From assembly GCF_000428845.1 (NCBI RefSeq), contig NZ_AUAS01000001.1, positions 310,001 through 374,000 on the forward strand: a stretch of DNA of 64,000 bases, given 5' to 3'. This DNA is from Dyadobacter alkalitolerans DSM 23607 (lineage in GTDB: Bacteria; Bacteroidota; Bacteroidia; Cytophagales; Spirosomataceae). A program made the position numbers and the translations under genes. Below are positions 18,348-26,219 of the stretch, one piece after another; positions within the stretch are counted from its first letter, which is position 1, and each line of letters begins with the position of its first letter. The notes beneath the pieces are model-generated. The model was not told where the DNA came from. It saw only the letters and a list, made by a program, of their open reading frames with translations, and searched no databases.

Positions 18348-19196
18348 ATGTCCGATATTATAAAACAGAATCTTTGGGATATCATCGTCCTCAACACCTC
18401 TGAATCTGAGGCTGAATGGCTACAAAACAGAGCTGCGTCGAGCCGGATGGATTTGATGACGGCTTTCGTTGCGGCACCCAGGTTTCTTTCCAAAAAGATC
18501 ATTTCCATAAATCAAGATCAGCAATTTGCGCTGAATGCCGAAATCCCCGGATTTTCGGTGGAAGGCTGGTCGCTGGTCCGGCTTGCAAGGGTTTGGTTAC
18601 TGACCCAGCTTGATCCTTCGGACAAAGAGGAGTATGTCAAAAACATTGAAACGCTCTTCGACACGGCCGAAATGAATGAACTGGTGGCGCTTTATGCTGC
18701 ATTACCCGTGCTTTCTTACCCGGACCAATGGCTTTTCAGGGCCACCGATGCGGTCCGCTCCAATATGGGCTTCGTTTTTGACGCCATAGCATTGTATAAC
18801 CCTTACCCGGAGAAACATTTCAGCGAACTGGCCTGGAACCAGCTGGTTTTGAAAACCATATTCAATGATAAGCCCATTCATTTCATAGAAGGCCTCGACA
18901 ATCGTGCAAACGAGAAACTTGCGATGACACTTTCCGACTTCGCGCACGAACGGTGGGTGGCAGGAAGGAGCGTTCCGGCGCAGGTTTGGCGACTGGCAGG
19001 CAGGTTTATGAATACAACATTACTCGCTGATATGCAGCATTTATTTGATTCGGAACATGTTGATGACCGCAAAGCTGCTGCATTGGCTTGCAATGATTCC
19101 TCACTTGCCCCGGCCCATTATCTTTTGGCAAAATATATTGACCTTGAAAAATCGGTTAAGTCCGGCGCTTTGACCTGGGCTGATCTTGAACACTGA
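18348..19196 (+). CDS. eboA: EboA family protein, first gene of the ebo operon
   Basis: 282 residues, soluble and helix-rich with no membrane segment. It fits EboA, annotated as a 'metabolite traffic protein' because the ebo cluster is needed for export of scytonemin precursors to the periplasm in the cyanobacterium Nostoc punctiforme. The biochemical function of EboA is unknown. Recognition rests on the start (SDIIKQNLWDIIVLN and SRMDLMTAFVAAPRFLSKK), the central AMNELVALYAALPVLSYPD-like helices and above all on the five ebo genes that follow in canonical order. The start ATG at 18348 precedes eboB by 11 bases between stop and start. Confidence 0.85.
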   Translation: MSDIIKQNLWDIIVLNTSESEAEWLQNRAASSRMDLMTAFVAAPRFLSKKIISINQDQQFALNAEIPGFSVEGWSLVRLARVWLLTQLDPSDKEEYVKNIETLFDTAEMNELVALYAALPVLSYPDQWLFRATDAVRSNMGFVFDAIALYNPYPEKHFSELAWNQLVLKTIFNDKPIHFIEGLDNRANEKLAMTLSDFAHERWVAGRSVPAQVWRLAGRFMNTTLLADMQHLFDSEHVDDRKAAALACNDSSLAPAHYLLAKYIDLEKSVKSGALTWADLEH

Positions 19197-19207
19197 CACC
19201 TAAACCT

Positions 19208-20233
19208 ATGTGCCTAAATAATAACGATATAGCACCCAATCCTTCGCATTTTGAAGACAGCGAAGAGACGGCAACGCCTGCACACCGCGACATCGCCTGG
19301 AACGACTACAAAGATTTGATCAAAGGAATGCGCTTTTTTGACCCGCATATCCACATGGTTTCGCGGACAACCGACGATTACCAGGCGATGCATCAGGCCG
19401 GCATTGTGGCATTGATCGAGCCTGCATTCTGGGTTGGGCAGCCGCGTACGGGGCTTTCGAGCTTTAAGGATTATTACAGCAGCCTGGTGGGCTGGGAAAG
19501 GTTCCGCTCGTCGCAATTCGGCATTAAACATTATTGCACGATGGGGCTTAACTCCCGGGAGGCGAACAATGAGCCGCTGGCTGAGCAGGTGATGGAAATT
19601 CTGCCCTTATACATTTACAAAGAAGGCGTCGTAGGCGTGGGCGAAATTGGTTTTGACGACCAGACGCCCGCCGAAGAAAAATATTACCGTTTGCAGCTGG
19701 AACTTGCAAAAAAAGCCAAGCTTCCAGTTCAGATCCACACGCCGCACCGCGACAAGAAAAAAGGAACGGAACGCAGCATGGCCATTGCATTGGAACACGG
19801 CATCGACCCTTCGTGGGTGATCGTGGACCATAATAACGAAGAGACGGTCAAAAGTGTGCTGGACCAAGGTTTTTGGGCGGCATTTACCATTTATCCTTTT
19901 ACCAAAATGGGCAATGAGCGCATGGTAAAAGTGGTGGAACAATATGGTCCTGAGCGCATTATGGTCAATTCGGCGGCCGACTGGGGCATTTCAGATCCGC
20001 TGGCCATTCCTAAGACGGCTGCATTGATGAAAATGCGTGGCATTTCAGATGAAACAATTCGCCTGGTTACTTACCAAAATGCAATTGATGCATTTGGCAA
20101 AAGCGGACAGATCGATGTGACTGATTTTGAGTCGGGTTATGCCATTGACCATACTGAAAAGTTTCATGGAAACAGCATTTTGAGAGGCGGACAGCAACCT
20201 GTGCCGGCCAAAGATTCATTAGTTATCAATTAA
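19208..20233 (+). CDS. eboB: EboB, TatD-family metal-dependent hydrolase of the ebo operon
   Basis: 341 residues. Amidohydrolase/TatD-type TIM barrel. The metal-binding motif FFDPHIHMVSRTTDDY (H-x-H) starts the barrel at about residue 45. Further likely ligands are the Glu of VGVGEIGFDDQ, His of VQIHTPHRDK, His in WVIVDHNNEE and Asp of NSAADWGISD. TatD relatives hydrolyse phosphodiester or other bonds, but the ebo member's substrate is unknown. It has about 45 extra N-terminal residues relative to E. coli TatD. It sits 11 bases after eboA and 1 base before eboC. Confidence 0.88.
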   Translation: MCLNNNDIAPNPSHFEDSEETATPAHRDIAWNDYKDLIKGMRFFDPHIHMVSRTTDDYQAMHQAGIVALIEPAFWVGQPRTGLSSFKDYYSSLVGWERFRSSQFGIKHYCTMGLNSREANNEPLAEQVMEILPLYIYKEGVVGVGEIGFDDQTPAEEKYYRLQLELAKKAKLPVQIHTPHRDKKKGTERSMAIALEHGIDPSWVIVDHNNEETVKSVLDQGFWAAFTIYPFTKMGNERMVKVVEQYGPERIMVNSAADWGISDPLAIPKTAALMKMRGISDETIRLVTYQNAIDAFGKSGQIDVTDFESGYAIDHTEKFHGNSILRGGQQPVPAKDSLVIN

Positions 20234-20234
20234 A

Positions 20235-21104
20235 GTGAGCAGCATAAAACCCTATCTGCAGCTAACCCGTCCTGCTAATGTTGTAACCGCATTCACCGAC
20301 ATTTTTGCGGGAATGGCCATTGTACAATTTACTTTTTCAGATTACAACCCTGCCCTGCTGCTCATTTCAACCATGGGTTTGTACGGCGGCGGCGTGGTGA
20401 TGAACGATGTTTTCGACGCCAAGCTCGATGCTGTCGAGCGTCCCGAGCGTCCTATCCCGAGCGGGAAAGTGCCGCTGAGATCAGCGACGATGATGGGTTT
20501 AACATTGCTTTTCCTTGGCGTGCTCGCTGCTACAATGTTCAGTGCATTAAGCGGGATGATCGCCATTGTGGTGGCATTGCTAACCGTGATTTACAACCGT
20601 TTTGCGAAGCACAGCCGGATTTTAGGACCATTAACAATGGGCATGTGCCGTGGTGGCAACCTGATTTTAGGCATGAGTGTACTACCCGAATCGCTGCAGC
20701 AATGGTCCTGGATTGCCATTTTTCCCATCTTATACATTGGTGCCATCACGCTGATCAGCCAGGATGAGGTGCACGGCGGCAAAAAAACGACGCTTTACAT
20801 TGCGGCACTTCTATATATAGTTGTGCTGTTTGCCCAGTTAAAATTTGCTAATGAACACGGCAACCTGCTGTACACATTACCTTTTATATTCTTACATGCC
20901 TGGCTCATATTCAGGCCCTTATGGAATGCAATGCAAAATCCCGTCGGGCCGTTAATTGGTAAGGCAGTGAAGGCGGGCGTTATTTCTCTTATAGTGATGA
21001 ATGCTTCGTGGTGCGTTGCCTTTGGGCTTTGGCCGCTGGCATTGCTGGTTTTGGCGTTATTGCCCTTATCGATGCTTTTAGCAAAGGTTTTTGCGGTAAC
21101 TTAG
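20235..21104 (+). CDS. eboC: EboC, UbiA-like prenyltransferase of the ebo operon
   Basis: 289 residues, about eight membrane segments. It matches UbiA-superfamily intramembrane prenyltransferases: the first Asp-rich motif is MNDVFDAKLDAVERPERPIP (N-D-x-x-D-x-x-x-D), and the second region is SQDEVHGGKKTTLY. The family transfers a polyprenyl chain to an aromatic or sugar acceptor. The acceptor and donor here are unknown, and a prenylated intermediate is a natural guess for the ebo product. The start codon is GTG at 20235-20237, one base after the eboB stop, so translation is probably coupled. Confidence 0.9.
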   Translation: MSSIKPYLQLTRPANVVTAFTDIFAGMAIVQFTFSDYNPALLLISTMGLYGGGVVMNDVFDAKLDAVERPERPIPSGKVPLRSATMMGLTLLFLGVLAATMFSALSGMIAIVVALLTVIYNRFAKHSRILGPLTMGMCRGGNLILGMSVLPESLQQWSWIAIFPILYIGAITLISQDEVHGGKKTTLYIAALLYIVVLFAQLKFANEHGNLLYTLPFIFLHAWLIFRPLWNAMQNPVGPLIGKAVKAGVISLIVMNASWCVAFGLWPLALLVLALLPLSMLLAKVFAVT

Positions 21105-21132
21105 TGTTAAAAATTTCTTTTTTGCGTGTTCA

Positions 21133-22308
21133 ATGTCGATTTCAATGCAAACCATACAACAGCGTTTCCAGGTAGAATACAATTATTCTGTATTCTTTAC
21201 CGAAAATTTATTTGATACCAAAAACCCTTTGCTTCAAGACTTTTTCAACGAATACACCGAGCAGGGCTTCCAGCGCAAGGCGTTAGTGATTGTGGACGAG
21301 GGGTTTGCTCAATATCATCCCGATTTATCCAACCAGATCCAGTCCTATTTTGCTGCATCGGTTTCTCATATCCAGCTTGCCCCGGAAATCATTATCGTGC
21401 CCGGCGGTGAAGCTTGTAAAAATGATCCGGCCCTTTTCGACAGCCTTGTCGAAGCGGTTGACACTTATGGCATTGACAGACACTCGTTTATCATTGGCAT
21501 AGGAGGCGGCGCGGTGCTGGATCTGGTCGGTTACGCAGCCGCTGTTTCACACAGGGGCATTAAACTGATCCGCATCCCGACAACGGTTTTATCTCAAAAC
21601 GATTCCGGTGTTGGCGTTAAAAACAGCATCAATTCCCGTGGCAAAAAGAACTTCCTGGGCACATTTGCGCCTCCGGTTGCCGTATTCAACGATCTGACTT
21701 TATTAAGAACGCTGGATGACCGCGACTGGCGCGGTGGCGTTTCGGAAGCGATCAAGGTTGCATTGATTAAGGACGCTTCGTTTTTTGAATGGATAGAAGA
21801 ACACACTTCCGCATTGGCAAACCGCGATGAGGCAGCTATGGCTTATCTGATCCATCGCTGCGCAGAAATGCACACCGACCATATCGCAGGCGGCGATCCT
21901 TTCGAATTCGGTTCCTCGCGGCCACTTGATTTCGGTCATTGGGCAGCGCATAAGCTTGAATTTCTGACTGGTTTTCAGGTGCGGCACGGAGAAGCGGTGG
22001 CGATTGGCATTGCGCTGGATTGTGTTTATGCTGCCAAAATCGGGAAGCTGTCAGAAACAGAACTGAACCGCATCCTGGATGTTCTGGGAAAATTAGGTTT
22101 TGACCTTTTTCATCCAAAACTGTCTGAAAACGATAAAATAAACCTGCGTAATGGCCTGAACGAGTTCCGTGAGCATTTGGGGGGAAGGCTTACCATTATG
22201 CTTTTGGAAAAAATAGGAAAGGGTGTCGAAGTTCATGAGCTGGATGCCGACATTATCGCACAATCGGTTGATTATCTGGAAGGAACAAAAATCATTCATG
22301 CATTATGA
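21133..22308 (+). CDS. eboD: EboD, 3-dehydroquinate synthase-like sugar phosphate cyclase
   Basis: 391 residues. Divergent member of the sugar phosphate cyclase superfamily (AroB, EEVS, DOI synthase). NAD-binding GGGAVLDLVGYAAAVSHRGI and catalytic Lys region GVGVKNSINSRGKKNFLG are present. The likely zinc ligands are Glu in SEAIKVALIKD, His in LDFGHWAAHKLE and His in RHGEAVAIGI. Relatives cyclise DAHP to 3-dehydroquinate or heptulose phosphates to cyclitols. The ebo member's substrate is not established and should not be taken as aroB. The ATG of eboE overlaps its TGA (ATGA). Confidence 0.88.
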   Translation: MSISMQTIQQRFQVEYNYSVFFTENLFDTKNPLLQDFFNEYTEQGFQRKALVIVDEGFAQYHPDLSNQIQSYFAASVSHIQLAPEIIIVPGGEACKNDPALFDSLVEAVDTYGIDRHSFIIGIGGGAVLDLVGYAAAVSHRGIKLIRIPTTVLSQNDSGVGVKNSINSRGKKNFLGTFAPPVAVFNDLTLLRTLDDRDWRGGVSEAIKVALIKDASFFEWIEEHTSALANRDEAAMAYLIHRCAEMHTDHIAGGDPFEFGSSRPLDFGHWAAHKLEFLTGFQVRHGEAVAIGIALDCVYAAKIGKLSETELNRILDVLGKLGFDLFHPKLSENDKINLRNGLNEFREHLGGRLTIMLLEKIGKGVEVHELDADIIAQSVDYLEGTKIIHAL

Positions 22309-23507
22309 TCACGCCTTATGGACATTTAACGTATTGCAGCAACATTCATCCCGGTGAAAAATGGGCTGACCATTTTAAATCGCTGCAAGACAACATTCCA
22401 TACATCAGGGAGCAACTGGCGCCCGGGCAGTCGTTTGGCCTTGGCCTTCGCGTTGCGAATGAAGCGTCTGTGGAACTGAGCAAGCCGGAGGTTTTGCAGG
22501 AATTCAAAAACTGGCTGAAAGAACAGGATGTGTATGTTTTTGTGATCAACGGCTTTCCTTATGGCGGCTTCCATAACACCGTGGTGAAGGACAATGTGCA
22601 TACACCCGACTGGACAACGACGGATCGGTTGAACTATACAATCCGTCTTTTTAATATTCTTTCCGAATTGCTTCCGGAAGGAATGCATGGAGGAGTTTCT
22701 ACGCCACCGCTGTCTTACCGCTTGTGGTGGACAACGATGGAGGAAAATATCAATGCTACCGAGCAGGCAACCGATCACATTCTGCAATTGCTGGACGAGC
22801 TGATCAAAATTGAAAAAACAACCGGCAAGCTGCTGCATCTCGACATTGAACCGGAGCCTGATGGCATTCTGGACAACGCGGTTGATTTCGTAAAATGGTA
22901 TCGAGATGTGCTTTTACCAAGAGGAACTGCTTATCTATCAAACAAATACAATGTAACTTCCGAGGAAGGCAGGGACATTATCTTAAAGCACATTCAGCTT
23001 TGCTACGACATTTGTCATGCAGCGGTGGGTTATGAAAATCCCGAAGAAATCCTGGCTTCGCTTGATGAGGTCGGAATTCAGGTGGGCAGGATCCAGGTGA
23101 GTTCGGCTTTGAAGGTTAATTTTTCAAATGAAAAGGAGATCAAGCTCAAAGCGATTGAAACATTCGACGAGCCCGTTTACCTGCATCAGGTTGTGGCTTT
23201 GAATGAAGACGAAACGAAAACCCATTATCCTGACCTGAAAGAAGCATTAACGGACTGGAATGATAAGCAGAAGGAATGGCGCGTCCATTTCCACGTTCCG
23301 CTTTTTATCCATTCCTATGGCGTGCTGGAATCGACACAGGGCGATATCATTAAAACACTTGCTATTCACCGGGAAAAGCCTTTTTCGTCATTTTTGGAAG
23401 TTGAGACCTACACCTGGGGCGTTTTGCCGGAAGATATGCAGAAACCCATTGGCGATTCAATCGTCCGTGAAATTGAATGGGTGAAGAAAATACTTAGTTA
23501 TGAATAA
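22305..23507 (+). CDS. eboE: EboE, TIM-barrel metabolite traffic protein of the ebo operon
   Basis: 400 residues. A xylose isomerase-like TIM barrel by shape, with YCSNIHPGEKWADHFKSLQD at the start and conserved acidic/His positions at strand ends: LHLDIEPEPDG, LCYDICHAAVGYENPEE and WRVHFHVPLFIH. NCBI uses the name metabolite traffic protein EboE. No reaction is proven. Start ATG overlaps the eboD stop by four bases and its own end overlaps eboF by eight bases, so the three genes are tightly coupled. Confidence 0.85.
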   Translation: MITPYGHLTYCSNIHPGEKWADHFKSLQDNIPYIREQLAPGQSFGLGLRVANEASVELSKPEVLQEFKNWLKEQDVYVFVINGFPYGGFHNTVVKDNVHTPDWTTTDRLNYTIRLFNILSELLPEGMHGGVSTPPLSYRLWWTTMEENINATEQATDHILQLLDELIKIEKTTGKLLHLDIEPEPDGILDNAVDFVKWYRDVLLPRGTAYLSNKYNVTSEEGRDIILKHIQLCYDICHAAVGYENPEEILASLDEVGIQVGRIQVSSALKVNFSNEKEIKLKAIETFDEPVYLHQVVALNEDETKTHYPDLKEALTDWNDKQKEWRVHFHVPLFIHSYGVLESTQGDIIKTLAIHREKPFSSFLEVETYTWGVLPEDMQKPIGDSIVREIEWVKKILSYE

Positions 23508-24864
23508 AACAGTCGTTATTGACATCGTAGGTTTAAGTGCAAACCTGATCGGTGAACATACTCCGTTCCTTGCCAAATATTTAAAGAACAGACATTTAAC
23601 TCCGATTAAGCCAGTTCTTCCTGCCGTCACGACCACATCTCAAAGCACTTACATTACAGGTAAATGGCCCGCTGAAAACGGGATCGTGGGGAATGGCTGG
23701 TATGACCGTGAGGATTCGGAAATTAAGTTCTGGAAACAGTCCAACAAGCTTGTAAAAGGGGAAAAGATCTGGGATGCGGCCAAAAAGCTGGATCCTAATT
23801 TCACTTGCGCGAAGATGTTTTGGTGGTATAATATGTACTCAACCGCCGATTTTTCGGTAACACCGCGCCCGCAATATCACGCAGATGGCGTGAAGGCGCC
23901 CGATTGTTACGCCTACCCGCCCGAAATGCGGGATGAGCTGCAAAAAGATCTGGGTCAATTTCCGCTCTTTAATTTCTGGGGGCCTAATGCCAACATTAAG
24001 TCTACAAAATGGATCGCAGACTCGTCCATGTGGGTCGAAAAGAAGCATAATCCCACATTAACGCTGATTTACCTGCCGCACCTCGATTATTGTTTACAGA
24101 AATTCGGGCCTGACTTTTCCAAAATCAGCAACGAGCTGAAAGAGATCGACGACGTGGTTGCGGAGCTGATCCAGTTTTACGAAGCACGCAATGCCAAGAT
24201 CATTTTGCTTTCGGAATATGGCATCAATCCGGTGAGCAACCCGATCCATATCAACCGGATTTTAAGAAATGAAGGCTTGATTTCGGTTCGGACGGAACGC
24301 TGGTATGAATTGCTGGACGCGGGAATTTCCAAAGCATTTGCTACTGCGGATCACCAGATTGCGCATGTATATTTGAATGATGAGTCAGTGAAAGATCAGG
24401 TTATCAATGCATTGAAGAAAGTCCCGGGCATTGATCTGATTTTAGATAGAGAAGCACAAAAAGCATATCACATCGACCACGAACGCGCTGGCGACCTGGT
24501 TGTTATGGCCAAACCCGACAGTTGGTTTACCTATTACTACTGGCTGGACGACGCCAAGGCGCCGGATTACGCGCATTTGGTAGATATTCACCGGAAGCCT
24601 GGCTATGATCCTGTGGAAATGTTTATGGACCCGAAAAACCCACTGATCAAGCTGCGTGCCGGATATAAGTTAGCACGTAAATTAATGGGTTTTAGATATT
24701 TAATGGACGTCATCCCGCTTGACGCAACATTGGTAAAAGGCTCTCACGGAAGCATTCATGTCCCCAAAGAATATTATCCGATCCTGGTTACGGATTCTGC
24801 TCCCGAAAAATCCGAGATCGAAGCAGTGGACGTTTACAATGTAATCTGGAAGCATCTGACTTAA
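23500..24864 (+). CDS. eboF: EboF, alkaline phosphatase/nucleotide pyrophosphatase family protein
   Basis: 454 residues. Alkaline-phosphatase superfamily, phosphodiesterase/nucleotide pyrophosphatase branch. Likely nucleophile Thr in PAVTTTSQSTYITGKWPAEN near residue 45, with metal ligands in TVVIDIVGL (Asp), YLPHLDYCLQK (Asp and His) and the C-terminal KGSHGSIHVP (His). No signal peptide is visible, so it is predicted cytoplasmic, despite the periplasmic transport role proposed for the cluster. It is the last gene of the ebo operon. A hairpin begins 17 bases after its stop. Confidence 0.85.
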   Translation: MNKTVVIDIVGLSANLIGEHTPFLAKYLKNRHLTPIKPVLPAVTTTSQSTYITGKWPAENGIVGNGWYDREDSEIKFWKQSNKLVKGEKIWDAAKKLDPNFTCAKMFWWYNMYSTADFSVTPRPQYHADGVKAPDCYAYPPEMRDELQKDLGQFPLFNFWGPNANIKSTKWIADSSMWVEKKHNPTLTLIYLPHLDYCLQKFGPDFSKISNELKEIDDVVAELIQFYEARNAKIILLSEYGINPVSNPIHINRILRNEGLISVRTERWYELLDAGISKAFATADHQIAHVYLNDESVKDQVINALKKVPGIDLILDREAQKAYHIDHERAGDLVVMAKPDSWFTYYYWLDDAKAPDYAHLVDIHRKPGYDPVEMFMDPKNPLIKLRAGYKLARKLMGFRYLMDVIPLDATLVKGSHGSIHVPKEYYPILVTDSAPEKSEIEAVDVYNVIWKHLT

Positions 24865-24881
24865 AACACTTTGCTGAAACA

Positions 24882-24934
24882 AATAAAGGCTCATAACGTT
24901 GTTAAATAAAACTTCAACGTCATGAGCCTTTATT
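24882..24934 (+). terminator. Hairpin after eboF that includes the start codon of the next gene
   Basis: A 20-bp stem with one mismatch (24882-24901 with 24915-24934, loop of 13). It has the features of the ebo terminator. Its 3' arm, however, covers the ATG (24922-24924) and first codons of the PQQ-dependent dehydrogenase gene. In read-through mRNA it would hide that start codon. The T-run is weak, so termination strength is uncertain. Confidence 0.6.
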
Positions 24935-26127
24935 CTTTTCCAATATTCTTCCTTCTGTTACTAGGCGTCACAACCACTTCCTGTTCCAAGGATAAGGACA
25001 TTACAGAGGACCCCGGCACAATCGAAAACGCCGATACGACCCTTAAAACCAAAGATGCGTTCCCTGCCTTGAAATTTGTAGATCCGGTGGATATGAAGCA
25101 GATTCCCGGAGATAGCACCCGTTTTTTCGTTGTTGAGCAGTCGGGCGTTATCAGGGTTTTTCAAAACAATGCGACTGTTTCAAGCAGCGCTGTTTTTCTA
25201 GATATAAAAAACAAAGTGCAGGATGGCGGAGAACGTGGCCTGCTCGGGCTAGCTTTCCATCCGGATTTCAAGACCAACGGCTTCTTTTATCTTAATTACA
25301 CGGCCGGAAATCCTTTAAAAACCGTCATAGCACGTTACAAAGCCTCCACAGCCGCAGCTGAACGCGCCGATCCTTCCAGCGAAACGGTTCTTTTTACATT
25401 TAACCAGCCCTATGATAACCACAATGGCGGCTCGATGCAATTTGGTAAGGATGGCTTTTTATACATTGCCACAGGCGATGGCGGCAGCGGCGGTGATCCG
25501 CAAAATAATGCGCAAAATCGCAAATCCATGCTGGGAAAAATCCTTCGTGTGGATGTTAACGGGACCGGAAAAGGCAATTATGGCATTCCTGCAGATAACC
25601 CCTATCCAGTAGGGAATAATGATGGTTTCCTGCCTGAAATATATGCTTATGGCCTGCGGAATCCCTGGCGGATCAGCTTTGATATGGATAATAGTCGCCT
25701 TTTTGCGGGGGATGTAGGACAGAACAAGCGCGAAGAAATTGACATCATTACCAAAGGTGGAAATTACGGCTGGAAGCTTAAAGAAGGTGTGGATTGCTAC
25801 GAGCCTTCATCCAATTGCAATGGACAGGGCCTCATCGAACCGATCCATGATTATGTCCAAAGCAATGGCGACAGGTCCATTACCGGAGGCTACGTTTATC
25901 GGGGAAAATCTATTAAAAGCTTGGCTGGCAAGTACATATATGGTGATTTTGCCACCGGAAGAATCTGGGCGCTGGAACTGGATGGTGACAAAAAGAAGAG
26001 CAATGCCATGCTGTTTGAAAGCAAAGGCGCTATTTCTTCCTTTGCGCAAGATCTGAGCGGTGAGGTTTACTATCTGAATTATGGTGAAGGCAAGATAATG
26101 AAGCTGGTTAACGGAAATTTAAATTGA
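24922..26127 (+). CDS. PQQ-dependent sugar dehydrogenase (GSDH family) lipoprotein
   Basis: 401 residues. Lipoprotein-like signal peptide with Cys near residue 21 (TTTSCSKDKD). The rest is a six-bladed soluble glucose dehydrogenase/sorbosone dehydrogenase propeller. Motifs include FFVVEQSGVIRVF, GGERGLLGLAFHPDF, DNHNGGSMQFGKDGFLYIAT with the GDGG loop, and YAYGLRNPWRISFD. PQQ and Ca2+ dependence is inferred from the family. It would oxidise an aldose or similar sugar on the cell surface or in the periplasm. The start ATG lies inside a hairpin shared with the end of the ebo operon. No other Met is available to begin the signal peptide. Confidence 0.9.
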   Translation: MSLYSFPIFFLLLLGVTTTSCSKDKDITEDPGTIENADTTLKTKDAFPALKFVDPVDMKQIPGDSTRFFVVEQSGVIRVFQNNATVSSSAVFLDIKNKVQDGGERGLLGLAFHPDFKTNGFFYLNYTAGNPLKTVIARYKASTAAAERADPSSETVLFTFNQPYDNHNGGSMQFGKDGFLYIATGDGGSGGDPQNNAQNRKSMLGKILRVDVNGTGKGNYGIPADNPYPVGNNDGFLPEIYAYGLRNPWRISFDMDNSRLFAGDVGQNKREEIDIITKGGNYGWKLKEGVDCYEPSSNCNGQGLIEPIHDYVQSNGDRSITGGYVYRGKSIKSLAGKYIYGDFATGRIWALELDGDKKKSNAMLFESKGAISSFAQDLSGEVYYLNYGEGKIMKLVNGNLN

Positions 26128-26153
26128 AAGTTTAAGCGGTCATTCTATCTTTG
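26124..26153 (+). promoter_or_regulatory. Promoter for the carboxynorspermidine dehydrogenase-like gene
   Basis: TTG (26124-26126), exactly 19 bases, then TATCTTTG (26146-26153), a perfect -7 box. The -33 TTG lies across the stop codon of the upstream gene. Transcription should begin near 26160, about 60 bases before the ATG. Confidence 0.6.
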
Positions 26154-26166
26154 CGGGATATTCGAC

Positions 26167-26202
26167 AAGACTTTCCAGGTTTCAAACCCTGGGAAGTCTT
26201 TT
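26167..26202 (+). terminator. Terminator-like hairpin in the 5' leader
   Basis: A 13-bp stem with one G-T pair (26167-26179 with 26188-26200), loop of 8, then a short T-run. It lies past the stop of the PQQ dehydrogenase gene but also downstream of the promoter at 26124-26153. It can end the upstream transcript and also sit in the leader of the next one. Confidence 0.6.
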
Positions 26203-26219
26203 AACTTAAACGAAACAAA

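Noticed and set aside
21133..22308. Calling this gene aroB
   Set aside because: Position inside the ebo operon and the divergent active-site segments argue for the EboD subgroup.
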